A DNA stretch of 33,004 nt from Alphaproteobacteria bacterium. Its GTDB lineage: Bacteria > Pseudomonadota > Alphaproteobacteria > Micropepsales > Micropepsaceae. The stretch is taken from the NCBI GenBank assembly GCA_021324545.1, contig JAJPIX010000021.1, forward strand, positions 1 through 33,004, read 5' to 3'. The first letter of the stretch is position 1. Each line of letters starts with the position of its first letter. The position numbers were made by a program, and so were the translations under genes. Of the stretch, positions 16,355 through 24,559 are shown piece by piece. The notes beneath the pieces are model-generated. The model saw only the letters and a list, made by a program, of their open reading frames with translations. It was not told where the DNA came from and ran no database searches.

Positions 16355-17014
16355 ATGAGCGCACAATATACGCTGGTCATCGGAACCAAGAACTGGTCGA
16401 GCTGGAGCCTGAGGCCGTGGCTTGCGCTGCGCGCAACCGGCGCGCCGTTCGAGGAGATCGTGATCGGCCTTCGCCGGCCCGACACGCAGGATCAGATCCG
16501 CAAATATACCGGATCGGGCCGCGTGCCCGTTCTGAAGATCGCCGAAGCCGGCAAGACCCTGACCATTTGGGACAGCCTTGCCATTTGCGAAACGCTTGCC
16601 GAGCGGCACCCGCAGGCGCAGCTTTGGCCGAAGGATTGGGACAGGCGCGCGCAGGCGCGCGCCTATGCCGCGGAGATGCACTCCGGTTTCGCCGACCTGC
16701 GCGAACAGCTTTCCATGGACTTCGTGCGCAAGATCGCCACCCCGCAGCTGCGCGAGGAAACGAAAAAACAGATCGCGCGGATCATCGGGGCCTGGAGCGA
16801 TGCGCTGTCGCGCCACGGCGGCGAAGGCGGCTTTCTGTTCGGCGGCTTTTCCATCGCCGATTGCATGTATGCGCCGGTGGTTTCGCGCTTTCACAGCTAC
16901 GGCATCGAGGTTCCGGCCGCGGTGCGCGCCTATATGGATCGCGTTCTGGCGCTGCCTTCGATGCGCGATTGGGCAAAGGCGTCGCAGGGCGAAGTGGATG
17001 CCGGAATCGCCTAG
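16355..17014 (+). CDS. Glutathione S-transferase family protein
   Basis: 219 residues. The thioredoxin-like domain starts 'YTLVIGTKNWSSWSLRPWLAL', where the Ser pair replaces the Cys of other classes. 'GSGRVPVLKIAE' (cis-Pro) and 'IWDSLAICETLAERHP' complete the glutathione site. The helical C-domain has 'FLFGGFSIADCMYAPVVSRF', with the conserved Asp of the N-capping box. This pattern is close to GST proteins often labelled YfcF/YfcG- or zeta-like; I do not assign one. ATG 16355 has GGAGA 9 bases before it. The last 4 bases overlap the convergent TAXI gene (CTAG). Confidence 0.92.
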   Translation: MSAQYTLVIGTKNWSSWSLRPWLALRATGAPFEEIVIGLRRPDTQDQIRKYTGSGRVPVLKIAEAGKTLTIWDSLAICETLAERHPQAQLWPKDWDRRAQARAYAAEMHSGFADLREQLSMDFVRKIATPQLREETKKQIARIIGAWSDALSRHGGEGGFLFGGFSIADCMYAPVVSRFHSYGIEVPAAVRAYMDRVLALPSMRDWAKASQGEVDAGIA

Positions 17015-18096
17015 ATCTTGCGGGGCATGGGCCTGGGCTTTGGCGCCGGCGCGTTCGCCGCCGGATCGAGCGCGGCGGGAAGCACATGGACCTGGGCATA
17101 GAAACGCGCCGCGCCCGGATGCAGCGGCGCGGGCAAATTCGCGGTGGCGGTTTCAAGCCGTATGAGACGGGCGCTCAGATGGCCCTGATCCAGCAGCGCG
17201 CGATTGGCCGGATTGAAGAGGGCGCGCGTGATTCCGTAAACGAGGTCGCCGGGTTCGGAATCGTTCACCACCCAGATGGCGCGCGTGCTGACGGTTGGGG
17301 TGCGCGGCGTGCGCGGATAGGCGCCGGCCGCAATCGCGCTTTGCGCAAGCGACGGCGTTGATCGGGCCAAGCGCCTTGCGCCATCGCCATCGATGGGAAC
17401 AAGCCGGGCCTTGCCGCCGGCGAGCAACTCTTCGACCAGCGGCACCGGCGCGCCGCCGATGAAGAACATTGCGTCGATCTGCCCGCTTTCGATCTTGCGC
17501 GCGGCCACATCGGCGGTTTCGTAGCTCGCCTTGAGCGAGCGTTCCGAAAGACGAAAGGCGCCCAGCACCTCGCGCGCGGTGAGCAGGGTGCCCGAATCCC
17601 TTGCGCCCAGCGAAACGCGCTTGCCCCTGAGATCGACCACGCCTGCGATCTTAGCCTTCGCGGCCGCAATGAGATGGACATCTTCGGGATAGAGCGAGGC
17701 GATCACGCGCAGATGTTTCTGCGCCCCCGTTTTCGCAAATTGCGCCTTGCCGGCCACCGCATCGGCGATCACATCGGCCTGCGCAAGGCCGGAATCCACC
17801 GCCCCGGAATTGACCGCAAAGACGTTGGCGACCGCGCCATCGCTTGTGCGGGTGGATGCGATCAGGCCTTCGGGCCCGCACACGCCCGGCTGCGCGCAGC
17901 GGCTGTTCCCGGGCGGGTGACTGACGATGCCGGCCAGAAGTTCACCAATCGGAAAGTATGTGCCGCTGGCGGCCCCGGTGCTGATCTGGAAAAAGATGCG
18001 GGACTGCGCGCGCGTCACCGGCGAGCTTGCCAAAGTGGCAAGCCCCAGAAGGCAGGCCGCAGCCAGCACAACCAGACCTGTCCGGAACGGTTTCAT
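17011..18096 (-). CDS. TAXI-family TRAP transporter solute-binding protein
   Basis: 361 residues with a Sec signal peptide (hydrophobic ~8-26, cut near 'TRAQS'). 'FFQISTGAASGTYFPIGELLAGIV' (~37-60) is the defining start of TAXI binding proteins, and 'LRGKRVSLGARDSGTLLTAREVL' (~155-178) is also typical. TAXI proteins deliver substrates, often glutamate-like or other carboxylates, to a fused TRAP membrane subunit. No membrane subunit is within the window, so this one is an orphan here. The ATG at 18096 is preferred; an in-frame TTG lies 9 bases upstream. The protein ends in a Pro-rich tail. Confidence 0.9.
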   Translation of the reverse strand: MKPFRTGLVVLAAACLLGLATLASSPVTRAQSRIFFQISTGAASGTYFPIGELLAGIVSHPPGNSRCAQPGVCGPEGLIASTRTSDGAVANVFAVNSGAVDSGLAQADVIADAVAGKAQFAKTGAQKHLRVIASLYPEDVHLIAAAKAKIAGVVDLRGKRVSLGARDSGTLLTAREVLGAFRLSERSLKASYETADVAARKIESGQIDAMFFIGGAPVPLVEELLAGGKARLVPIDGDGARRLARSTPSLAQSAIAAGAYPRTPRTPTVSTRAIWVVNDSEPGDLVYGITRALFNPANRALLDQGHLSARLIRLETATANLPAPLHPGAARFYAQVHVLPAALDPAANAPAPKPRPMPRKI

Positions 18097-18165
18097 GAAC
18101 GGCAAGTAAGCCCCGGATTTGCGTCAGGAATTGGACGCTTCTTCATTCAATATGCGGCGCCATGC

Positions 18166-18198
18166 TTAAGCCTTTGTTGAGGGGTGCCGTTCCATCCT
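18166..18198 (+). promoter_or_regulatory. CtrA-like box with weak -10 upstream of the tadD-like gene
   Basis: TTAA-GCCTTTG-TTGA (18166-18180) differs by one base from the CtrA consensus TTAA-N7-TTAA. It is followed after 12 bp by CATCCT (18193-18198), a poor -10. The same box-to-hexamer distance occurs at 27910-27942. The ATG is at 18238. Confidence 0.45.
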
Positions 18199-18237
18199 TG
18201 GGGGTGCGGTAAACCTTTCGAGAAGGCCAGCGCTCCC

Positions 18238-19116
18238 ATGACTTCCAGGCTCGGTACTTTCGCGACGCTCGGCCTTTGCGGCCTGCTTGTGGCCTGCGCG
18301 GACAGCGCGCCCCAGGCGGCACAGCTTGCGGACTCGGCCTCGGCCGACCAGAGCGCAAGCCAGGACAACGCCGCGCTGTTCAAGCGCCTGCCGACCGATC
18401 TGGACGGCGAGGTGCGGCGCGCGCAGCTTTTGCGCTCCCAAGGCGATTATCGCGGCGCGGCGGCTTCGCTTGCGCGCCTCATGCTGGTTGCGCCAGACGA
18501 TCCGCGCGTGATCGGCGAATACGGCAAGGTGCTCGTGCAGGAAGGGCGCTCGCAGGACGCCATGGCGTTCCTCAACCGCGCCATCGAGTTGCAGCCCGAC
18601 GACTGGATGCTCTATTCCGCGCAAGGTGTGGCCTATGACCAGCTTGGCGATCCCGACAAGGCGAAGGCAGCTTACGAGCATGCGCTCTCGCTGAGCCCGG
18701 CCAACGCGGCCGTCCTCAACAACTATGCCATGTCGCGGGTTCTGGCCGGCGATCTTGCCGGCGCGCAGCGGCTGCTGGCGCAGGCGAGCGCAAAAGGCAG
18801 CGACCCGCGCATCGCCGCCAACGCGGCGCTTGTCGCGCAGCTCGAGGCAGGACGGACCGCGCCGGCCGTCGCCGCCGCCGCGAAGCCGGCGGCCCCCGTC
18901 GTTGGGCCCGCGCCGGCCGCCTACGCCGAGGCAATGAAGCCGCAAGTGGTGATGCAGCCCGTGCCCGCCGATCCGAAAGCCGGCCCCGTGCGCACCGCCG
19001 CCGCAAAGCCGCGCCCGATCGTGTCCCATGCCAGGCCGCAGGCGCCCGCGAAGGCCGCGCCGGTTCCGGAACTGCGCACGGCCGCCGATCTGCGCACCGA
19101 CGTTTCCACGCGATAG
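18238..19116 (+). CDS. tadD: TadD-type tetratricopeptide lipoprotein of the Tad pilus
   Basis: 292 residues. A lipoprotein signal ends in the lipobox LVAC with Cys20. Residues ~55-190 form about four TPR-like helix pairs ('AQLLRSQGDYRGAAASLARLM', 'GKVLVQEGRSQDAMAFLNRAI', 'GVAYDQLGDPDKAKAAYEHAL' stretches). The last ~100 residues are Ala/Pro-rich and probably disordered. TadD is needed for secretin assembly or stability at the outer membrane. AAGG precedes the ATG at 18238. It is convergent with tadC, 42 bp away. Symbol by family and location; the tail makes exact orthology less certain. Confidence 0.85.
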   Translation: MTSRLGTFATLGLCGLLVACADSAPQAAQLADSASADQSASQDNAALFKRLPTDLDGEVRRAQLLRSQGDYRGAAASLARLMLVAPDDPRVIGEYGKVLVQEGRSQDAMAFLNRAIELQPDDWMLYSAQGVAYDQLGDPDKAKAAYEHALSLSPANAAVLNNYAMSRVLAGDLAGAQRLLAQASAKGSDPRIAANAALVAQLEAGRTAPAVAAAAKPAAPVVGPAPAAYAEAMKPQVVMQPVPADPKAGPVRTAAAKPRPIVSHARPQAPAKAAPVPELRTAADLRTDVSTR

Positions 19117-19158
19117 AAATTCGGCTTTTCCGATCCTGCGACGACGGCCGCGCCTTTC

Positions 19159-20130
19159 TCAGAAGGCGTGCATGACTTTCATGATGGCCGGCCCGAGGAT
19201 CACGACGAACAGGCAGGGCAGGAAGAATACGATCATCGGCACGGTGAGCTTGGCCGGAAGGGCCGCCGCCTTTTTCTCGGCCTCCTGCATGCGCAATTCG
19301 CGGTTTTCCTGCGCGCAGACGCGAAGCGCCTGGCCGAGGGGGGTGCCGTATTTTTCCGCCTGGTTGAGGGCAGCCGCGACGGCCTTCACGCCGCTGTGGC
19401 CGCAGCGCCGCGCCAGATTGTCGAAAGCCTGCCGGCGATCAGGCAGGTAGGACAGCTCCGCCGTCGTGAGGCCGAACTCTTCGGCGAGCTCCACCGATTG
19501 GGTGCCGATTTCGGAGGCCACGCGCGTGAACGCCGATTCGATCGACATGCCGGATTCCACGCAGATCAGCAGCAGGTCAAGCGCATCCGGAAAGGCGCGC
19601 ATGATCGATTCCTGCCTGCGCTGGGTGACGTTGGAAACGAAAAGATCCGGCACATAGAAGCCGAACAGCGCCGCCGCGAGCGCCGCGCCGAATTTCATAA
19701 GGCCGGACCATTGCAGATGGGCGACCAGGAAGAGATAGGTCAGCGCAATGGCAAAGACGATGAAGGGCATGACGAAGCGGAAAAAGAGGAAGGCGATCAG
19801 CGGCGCCTGGCCGCGATAGCCGGCCCGCATGAGCTTTTCCTTTGTGTCGGGCGATTCCAGGATGTTGGTCAGCTTGAGCCGCTCCACCGTCTGCTTCATG
19901 AAGCTGACCGGCGCAGTGCGAAGCTGGCCGCGCTTGGCGAGCGCTTCGTGATGCTTGCGGCGCAGTTCTTCCCGCCGTTCGGCGACCGCCTTCATGCGGT
20001 CGTTCAGCGCGCTGCGTTCCGCATACGGCAGGCCCAGGGTCACGATCGTTGCAAACGCCAGCACGGCGACAACGGCCATGACGTCGAACTGCATGTCGAA
20101 AAGGATGTTCAGCCAGCCGATGTCGAACAC
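19159..20130 (-). CDS. tadC: Tad pilus inner-membrane platform protein TadC
   Basis: 323 residues of the type II secretion GspF family. The GspF domain lies at ~170-300, with 'FPDALDLLLICVESGMSIESAFTRVA' and 'ALNQAEKYGTPLGQALRVCAQE' as hallmark helices. Membrane segments are near 15-33, 112-133, 140-160 and 298-318. TadB and TadC form the platform under the pilus, driven by CpaF/TadA. The start is GTG at 20130, with an AGGG site nearby; an ATG 12 codons later is an alternative. It is 13 bp after tadB and is the last gene of the cpaB-tadC run. Confidence 0.95.
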   Translation of the reverse strand: MFDIGWLNILFDMQFDVMAVVAVLAFATIVTLGLPYAERSALNDRMKAVAERREELRRKHHEALAKRGQLRTAPVSFMKQTVERLKLTNILESPDTKEKLMRAGYRGQAPLIAFLFFRFVMPFIVFAIALTYLFLVAHLQWSGLMKFGAALAAALFGFYVPDLFVSNVTQRRQESIMRAFPDALDLLLICVESGMSIESAFTRVASEIGTQSVELAEEFGLTTAELSYLPDRRQAFDNLARRCGHSGVKAVAAALNQAEKYGTPLGQALRVCAQENRELRMQEAEKKAAALPAKLTVPMIVFFLPCLFVVILGPAIMKVMHAF

Positions 20131-20143
20131 GTAACCCTGCCCT

Positions 20144-21127
20144 TCAGTGCTTGAAGCTGATCATCTTGTGCATCACAAAAACCCCGGCGGCCATCCAGAG
20201 CACGCAGCCGCCGAGCATCAGGTTGCCCAGCCGTTCGCTGAACAGAAGGCCGATGTAATCGGGCGTGGTGATGTAGATCAGCGCCATCACCGCCGGCGGC
20301 AACGAGCCGATGATCATGGCGGACGCCTTGGCTTCGGACGACATCGCCTTGATCTTGCCCTTGAGCCGCTTGCGGTCGCGCAACACGCCGGCAAGATTGT
20401 TCAGCGCCTCCGACAGATTGCCGCCCGACTTCTGCTGGATGGTCATCACGATGGCGAAGAAATTCACTTCGGCCGTGGGCATGTTGTCGTACATGCGCCG
20501 CAGGCCCTGTTCCAGCGAGACGCCGACCTTCAGGCCCTCGACCAGCGTGTTGAATTCGCCGGCCACCGGTTCGGGCATTTCCTTGGCCACGATCTTCAGC
20601 GCTTCCGTCGTGGGCAGGCCCGACTTCACGCTGCGCACGATCACATCGATGGCGTTGGCGAATTCGTTGGTGAACTTCTTTTCGCGCCGCGATTTCAGAA
20701 AGGCGAGAAGCCAGCGCGGCAAGCCGAACCCCGCGGCAAAGGCCGCAAGAAGCGTGACGATCAGGGATTGCCCGGTGATCGAGGAAAGCGCCGCCGCCCC
20801 AATCGCAAGCGCGGCCGAAATCAGCCAGAAGGTTCTCATGCTCCAGCCAAGGCCCGCCTGCTCGATCCGGCGGCGGACCGTGGGACGCTGTTTTTTCGCG
20901 GCCTGCTGCTTTTCCAGATCCTTGAGCAGCTCCTGAACATTCTTGCGGCGCAGATTGTTGGTGTCCGGCGTGCGGCCGCCCTGGGCATTGGGCGCGGCGG
21001 ACTGGCCGACCTGCGCCAGGCGCTTCTGCGCGGCGGCCGATGAGCCGCCCACGAACGCAAACGCGACTCCGCCCAGCGCCGCGACGAACAGCACGGCGGT
21101 GATCATGTAAAGAAGCGAGGCGTCCAT
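20144..21127 (-). CDS. tadB: Tad pilus inner-membrane platform protein TadB
   Basis: 327 residues, GspF family. 'EFANAIDVIVRSVKSGLPTTEALKIVAKEMPEPV' region (~160-195) and 'FFAIVMTIQQKSGGNLSEALNNLAGVLRDR' region (~225-255) are the typical TadB motifs. Membrane helices are near 6-24, 95-130, 270-290 and 300-320. The ATG at 21127 gives MDASLLYMITAVLFVAAL, a good membrane start; upstream codons (from 21169) overlap the cpaF end and are not needed. It lies 7 bp after the cpaF stop and pairs with tadC. Confidence 0.95.
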   Translation of the reverse strand: MDASLLYMITAVLFVAALGGVAFAFVGGSSAAAQKRLAQVGQSAAPNAQGGRTPDTNNLRRKNVQELLKDLEKQQAAKKQRPTVRRRIEQAGLGWSMRTFWLISAALAIGAAALSSITGQSLIVTLLAAFAAGFGLPRWLLAFLKSRREKKFTNEFANAIDVIVRSVKSGLPTTEALKIVAKEMPEPVAGEFNTLVEGLKVGVSLEQGLRRMYDNMPTAEVNFFAIVMTIQQKSGGNLSEALNNLAGVLRDRKRLKGKIKAMSSEAKASAMIIGSLPPAVMALIYITTPDYIGLLFSERLGNLMLGGCVLWMAAGVFVMHKMISFKH

Positions 21128-21134
21128 TATGGCC

Positions 21135-22598
21135 TCACTGCTGCTGCAGCCCGTCGAGGGCTTCGGCAAGCTCGCGGTCGAGCCCGAAATAGCGCGCCCG
21201 CTCCCAGAAGCTGGGCCGGACGATGCCGGTGCCGATGTGCCGGCCCTTGATGCGGCCGGATTCGTCTTCGCCGGTAATTTCGAAATTCATCAGGTCCTGC
21301 GTGATGACCACATCGCCTTCGGTTCCCACCACTTCGGTGATGTGGGTGATGCGCCGGCTGCCGTCGCGCAGGCGTTCGGCCTGGACGATGACATCGATCG
21401 AACCCACGATCATTTCGCGGATGGTCTTCACCGGCAGCTGATAGCCGCCCATCGTGATCATGGATTCAAGGCGGCTCATCGCTTCGCGCGGCGAGTTGGC
21501 ATGCAGCGTGCCCATGGAGCCGTCGTGGCCGGTGTTCATCGCCTGCAACAGGTCGAACGCTTCGGGTCCACGCACTTCGCCCACGATGATCCGCTCCGGG
21601 CGCATGCGCAGGCAGTTCTTCACCAGGTCGCGCATCGTGATCTGGCCCTGCCCTTCCAGGTTGGGCGGGCGCGTTTCAAGGCGCACGACATGGGGCTGCT
21701 GCAGCTGAAGTTCGGCGGCGTCTTCGCAGGTGATGACGCGCTCGTCGGCGTTGATGTAGGCGGTGAGGCAGTTGAGCAATGTGGTCTTGCCCGAACCCGT
21801 GCCGCCCGAGACGATCACATTGCAGCGGCAGCGGCCGATCACCGCCAGCACCCGCGCGCCCGCGGGGCTGATCGAGCCGAAGCGGACGAGATCGTCGAGC
21901 TTCAGCTTGTCTTTCTTGAACTTGCGGATGGTGAGGGTCGGGCCATCGAGCGACAGCGGCGGGGCGATGACGTTGACGCGCGACCCGTCCAGCAGGCGCG
22001 CGTCGCAGATGGGCGAAGATTCGTCCACGCGGCGGCCGACCTGGCTGACGATGCGCTGGCAGATGTTCATCAGCTGCGCGTTGTCGCGGAAGCGGATGGG
22101 CGTGAGCTGCACCTTGCCGCCGACTTCGATGAACACCCGGTTGGCGCCGTTGACCATGATGTCGGCAATATCGTCGCGCGCAAGCAGCGGCTCGAGCGGG
22201 CCGTAGCCCAGCACATCGTTGCAGATGTCCTGGAGCAGATGTTCCTGCTCGGCGATGGACATCACCACCGCCTTGATCGAAATGATCTCGTTGACGATGT
22301 CGCGGATTTCCTCGCGCGCGGAATCCGGATCGAGCTGCGCAAGCTGCGCGAGATCGATCGTGTCGATCAGCGCGTTAAAGATCGTCGTCTTGATCTGATA
22401 GTAGTCTTCCGAGCGGTTGTCGCCGGCGAGCGCGACGGGCTTTGGCGACGGCGCAGGCGCGGTCTGCGCCGGTGCGGCGGCGGGCGCAACCACGGGCGGC
22501 GGAGGCGGCGGCGCCATGGCGCTTTCGGCCGGCTGCGCCGGGGGGCCGGCTCGCTGCGGACGGGTTGCCTCGCTCGTTGCGCTGCGCTTGCCGAACAT
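21135..22598 (-). CDS. cpaF: Tad pilus assembly/retraction ATPase CpaF (TadA)
   Basis: 487 residues. This secretion-type ATPase powers Flp pilus assembly. Walker A is GGTGSGKT (265-272). The Asp box is in '[12 protein letters not shown]' (~288), and '[25 protein letters not shown]' region (337-361) is Walker B with the His box. '[15 protein letters not shown]' follows. Residues ~18-58 are an Ala/Pro linker unlike the core. It is 3 bp after cpaE and 7 bp before tadB. Single-ATPase Tad systems use it for both extension and retraction in Caulobacter. Confidence 0.97.
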   Translation of the reverse strand: MFGKRSATSEATRPQRAGPPAQPAESAMAPPPPPPVVAPAAAPAQTAPAPSPKPVALAGDNRSEDYYQIKTTIFNALIDTIDLAQLAQLDPDSAREEIRDIVNEIISIKAVVMSIAEQEHLLQDICNDVLGYGPLEPLLARDDIADIMVNGANRVFIEVGGKVQLTPIRFRDNAQLMNICQRIVSQVGRRVDESSPICDARLLDGSRVNVIAPPLSLDGPTLTIRKFKKDKLKLDDLVRFGSISPAGARVLAVIGRCRCNVIVSGGTGSGKTTLLNCLTAYINADERVITCEDAAELQLQQPHVVRLETRPPNLEGQGQITMRDLVKNCLRMRPERIIVGEVRGPEAFDLLQAMNTGHDGSMGTLHANSPREAMSRLESMITMGGYQLPVKTIREMIVGSIDVIVQAERLRDGSRRITHITEVVGTEGDVVITQDLMNFEITGEDESGRIKGRHIGTGIVRPSFWERARYFGLDRELAEALDGLQQQ

Positions 22599-22601
22599 CC
22601 G

Positions 22602-23855
22602 TTATGCCCGCTTCTTGCCCTTGAACAGCGAGAAAAGTGCGGCCTTCTGTTCGACAGCCGCAGCGGTGCGGCCGGTGACAAGCTCGGCCAGGCGGCGCAG
22701 GCCTTCGGCCGTCGATGACCTGGGCTGCGCCTGCAGGACCATCTGGCCGTTGTTCGCCGCCGTTCCATAAAGCTGGGGATCGAAAGGCAGGATCAGCGAC
22801 GGCGGCAGATCAATCGCCTCGGAGAAATCCTTCGTCGGGATTTCCGGCCGCTTGGCAACGCCCACCTGGTTGAGCACGAGCCTGGGCGGGGCATCGTTGG
22901 CGCGGCTCTGCTTCAGAATGTCGATCAGGCCTTTGGCCGTGCGCAGGGACGCAAGATCAGGCGTTGCCACGACGACGATGTCGTCGGAGGCAAGCAGGGT
23001 CTGCTTCACCCAGGGCGTCCACAGGTGCGGAAGATCGACAATGACGCAGGGCGTCGTGCGGCGCACCGCATCGATGACGGATTCGAAGGCCGAGGCATCG
23101 ACTTCATACTCGCGGTCGATGACGGCCGGCGAAAGCAGAAGCGACAGGTGCTCGCCGCTCTTCACCAGCAGACGGTCGAGCAGGACTTCGTCGAGCCTTT
23201 CGGGCGCGGTCAGCGCGTCGGCCACGCCCTGGCCCACTTCCTCGTTGAAATCGAGGCCGGTCGTGCCGAACGGAAGGTCGAAATCCACGATCGTGGTATC
23301 GATCTGCATCGTTTCCGCGATGCACCAGCCGATGTTGTGCGCGATGGTGGACGAACCCACGCCGCCGCGCGCGCCCACGAAGCTGATGATGCGCCCGATC
23401 GGCTCCGCATCCGGGTCGAGATAGAGGCCGGAAATGACTTCGATCAGGTGCAGCGGATTGACGGGGGCGACCAGATATTCGCTGGCGCCGCGGCGGATGA
23501 GGCCGCGATAGAGCTCCACGTCGTTCACGCGCCCGATGATGATGACCTTGGTCGAGGGATCGCAGACTTCCGCAAGACGGTCGATCTCGTCGAGGGCGGT
23601 CTGGCCCTGAAGGCGCGTTTCCACGATCAGCAGATTGGGCGTGACCTGGCCGTGATAATGATCGATCGCGCCCTGGAGCCCGCCCAGCTGCACCGTTGTG
23701 TGGGCCTTGGCGAGGCGGCGGTCGGCCGCTGCGCGCTGAAGCGCCGCACCCGTGTCGGGAAATTCGCAGAAGGCATGAATGGAAATGCGCGGAACCGGAC
23801 GTTCATGCGGCGCGGCACCGAAGGCGCTTTCCTGGTCTGCTTTCGTCATCTGCAT
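22602..23855 (-). CDS. cpaE: Pilus assembly ATPase-like localisation protein CpaE (TadZ)
   Basis: 417 residues. The first ~150 form an atypical receiver-like domain ('LLIVETRLQGQTALDEIDRL', 'IIIGRVNDVELYRGLIRRGASEYL'). The C-part is a MinD/ParA-type fold whose P-loop is degenerate, GARGGVGSST (161-170), without the usual Lys, as in other CpaE proteins. CpaE marks the pole where the Tad machine is built. The start is ATG 23855 (a second ATG, two codons on, is possible). Gap to cpaD is 6 bp and to cpaF 3 bp. Confidence 0.95.
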   Translation of the reverse strand: MQMTKADQESAFGAAPHERPVPRISIHAFCEFPDTGAALQRAAADRRLAKAHTTVQLGGLQGAIDHYHGQVTPNLLIVETRLQGQTALDEIDRLAEVCDPSTKVIIIGRVNDVELYRGLIRRGASEYLVAPVNPLHLIEVISGLYLDPDAEPIGRIISFVGARGGVGSSTIAHNIGWCIAETMQIDTTIVDFDLPFGTTGLDFNEEVGQGVADALTAPERLDEVLLDRLLVKSGEHLSLLLSPAVIDREYEVDASAFESVIDAVRRTTPCVIVDLPHLWTPWVKQTLLASDDIVVVATPDLASLRTAKGLIDILKQSRANDAPPRLVLNQVGVAKRPEIPTKDFSEAIDLPPSLILPFDPQLYGTAANNGQMVLQAQPRSSTAEGLRRLAELVTGRTAAAVEQKAALFSLFKGKKRA

Positions 23856-23861
23856 GCCCCG

Positions 23862-24548
23862 TTAGTGAACGTCAGACGAACCGCCCGACTGTTCGTTGCC
23901 AAGATCGGTCTTGCGCTTGTCTGCGGACGTGATCGCGCCCTTTTCGTAAAGGCCCATCACCGTTGCGCGGCGCGTGGCATCGGCCGGCGACAGCGGCCGC
24001 GGCCCCATCAGGTCGCGCGGATCGGCAACCATCGCCGCAATGTTCTGCTGGACGGAGCAGCCGAAATCCGGCCGCGGCAGGTTGTCGGCATTGTCGGCGG
24101 CGTTGTCGGACCAGTTGGCGCAGGGATCGGTGTGGGTGATGTAGCCGACATAGCCGATTTCCACGCGCATATCGCCCCCGGCCGCTTCATGCGTGCCCAC
24201 GAGGATGTTGGCGCGCGGAACGCCCAGCGCCGCCAGCCGCTCGCCGAAATAGCTGATCGTTTCGCGCGACATCGGGCCATCGGGCGCCGAGATGCTGATC
24301 GAACCGTTGCCTTTGGCGAGATAGGTCCGCACGAAGCTGTCGAGCTTTGCCGAATCGTCGGGCTGCAGGGACGAGCCCGCGCCGGAAAACGAGACCTTGA
24401 TCGACTGATAGGACGGCTCGACCGCGATCGGGTGGTTGGTCATGCCGTCGGCAACGACGCTGCCATCGTTCACCGGCGAGGCGCAGCTTGCCGTGACGAG
24501 AAAGGCGCAGGCGCCGGCGGCGCGAAGCAGGATTTTTCCGGTCTTCAT
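23862..24548 (-). CDS. cpaD: CpaD family pilus assembly lipoprotein
   Basis: 228 residues. The signal peptide ends in a lipobox (VTASC, Cys22). 'VRTYLAKGNGSISISAPDG' (~75-95), 'LGVPRANILVGTHEA' and 'CANWSDNAADNADNLPRPDFGCSVQQNIAAMVADPRDLMGPR' in pieces near 140-190 are the CpaD signature, including the paired Cys. It is an outer-membrane partner of the CpaC secretin (RcpB-like). GGAGAG is 6 bases before ATG 24548; the ATG at 24554 is too close to it. It lies 11 bp after cpaC. Confidence 0.94.
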   Translation of the reverse strand: MKTGKILLRAAGACAFLVTASCASPVNDGSVVADGMTNHPIAVEPSYQSIKVSFSGAGSSLQPDDSAKLDSFVRTYLAKGNGSISISAPDGPMSRETISYFGERLAALGVPRANILVGTHEAAGGDMRVEIGYVGYITHTDPCANWSDNAADNADNLPRPDFGCSVQQNIAAMVADPRDLMGPRPLSPADATRRATVMGLYEKGAITSADKRKTDLGNEQSGGSSDVH

Positions 24549-24559
24549 GGCCATCTCTC

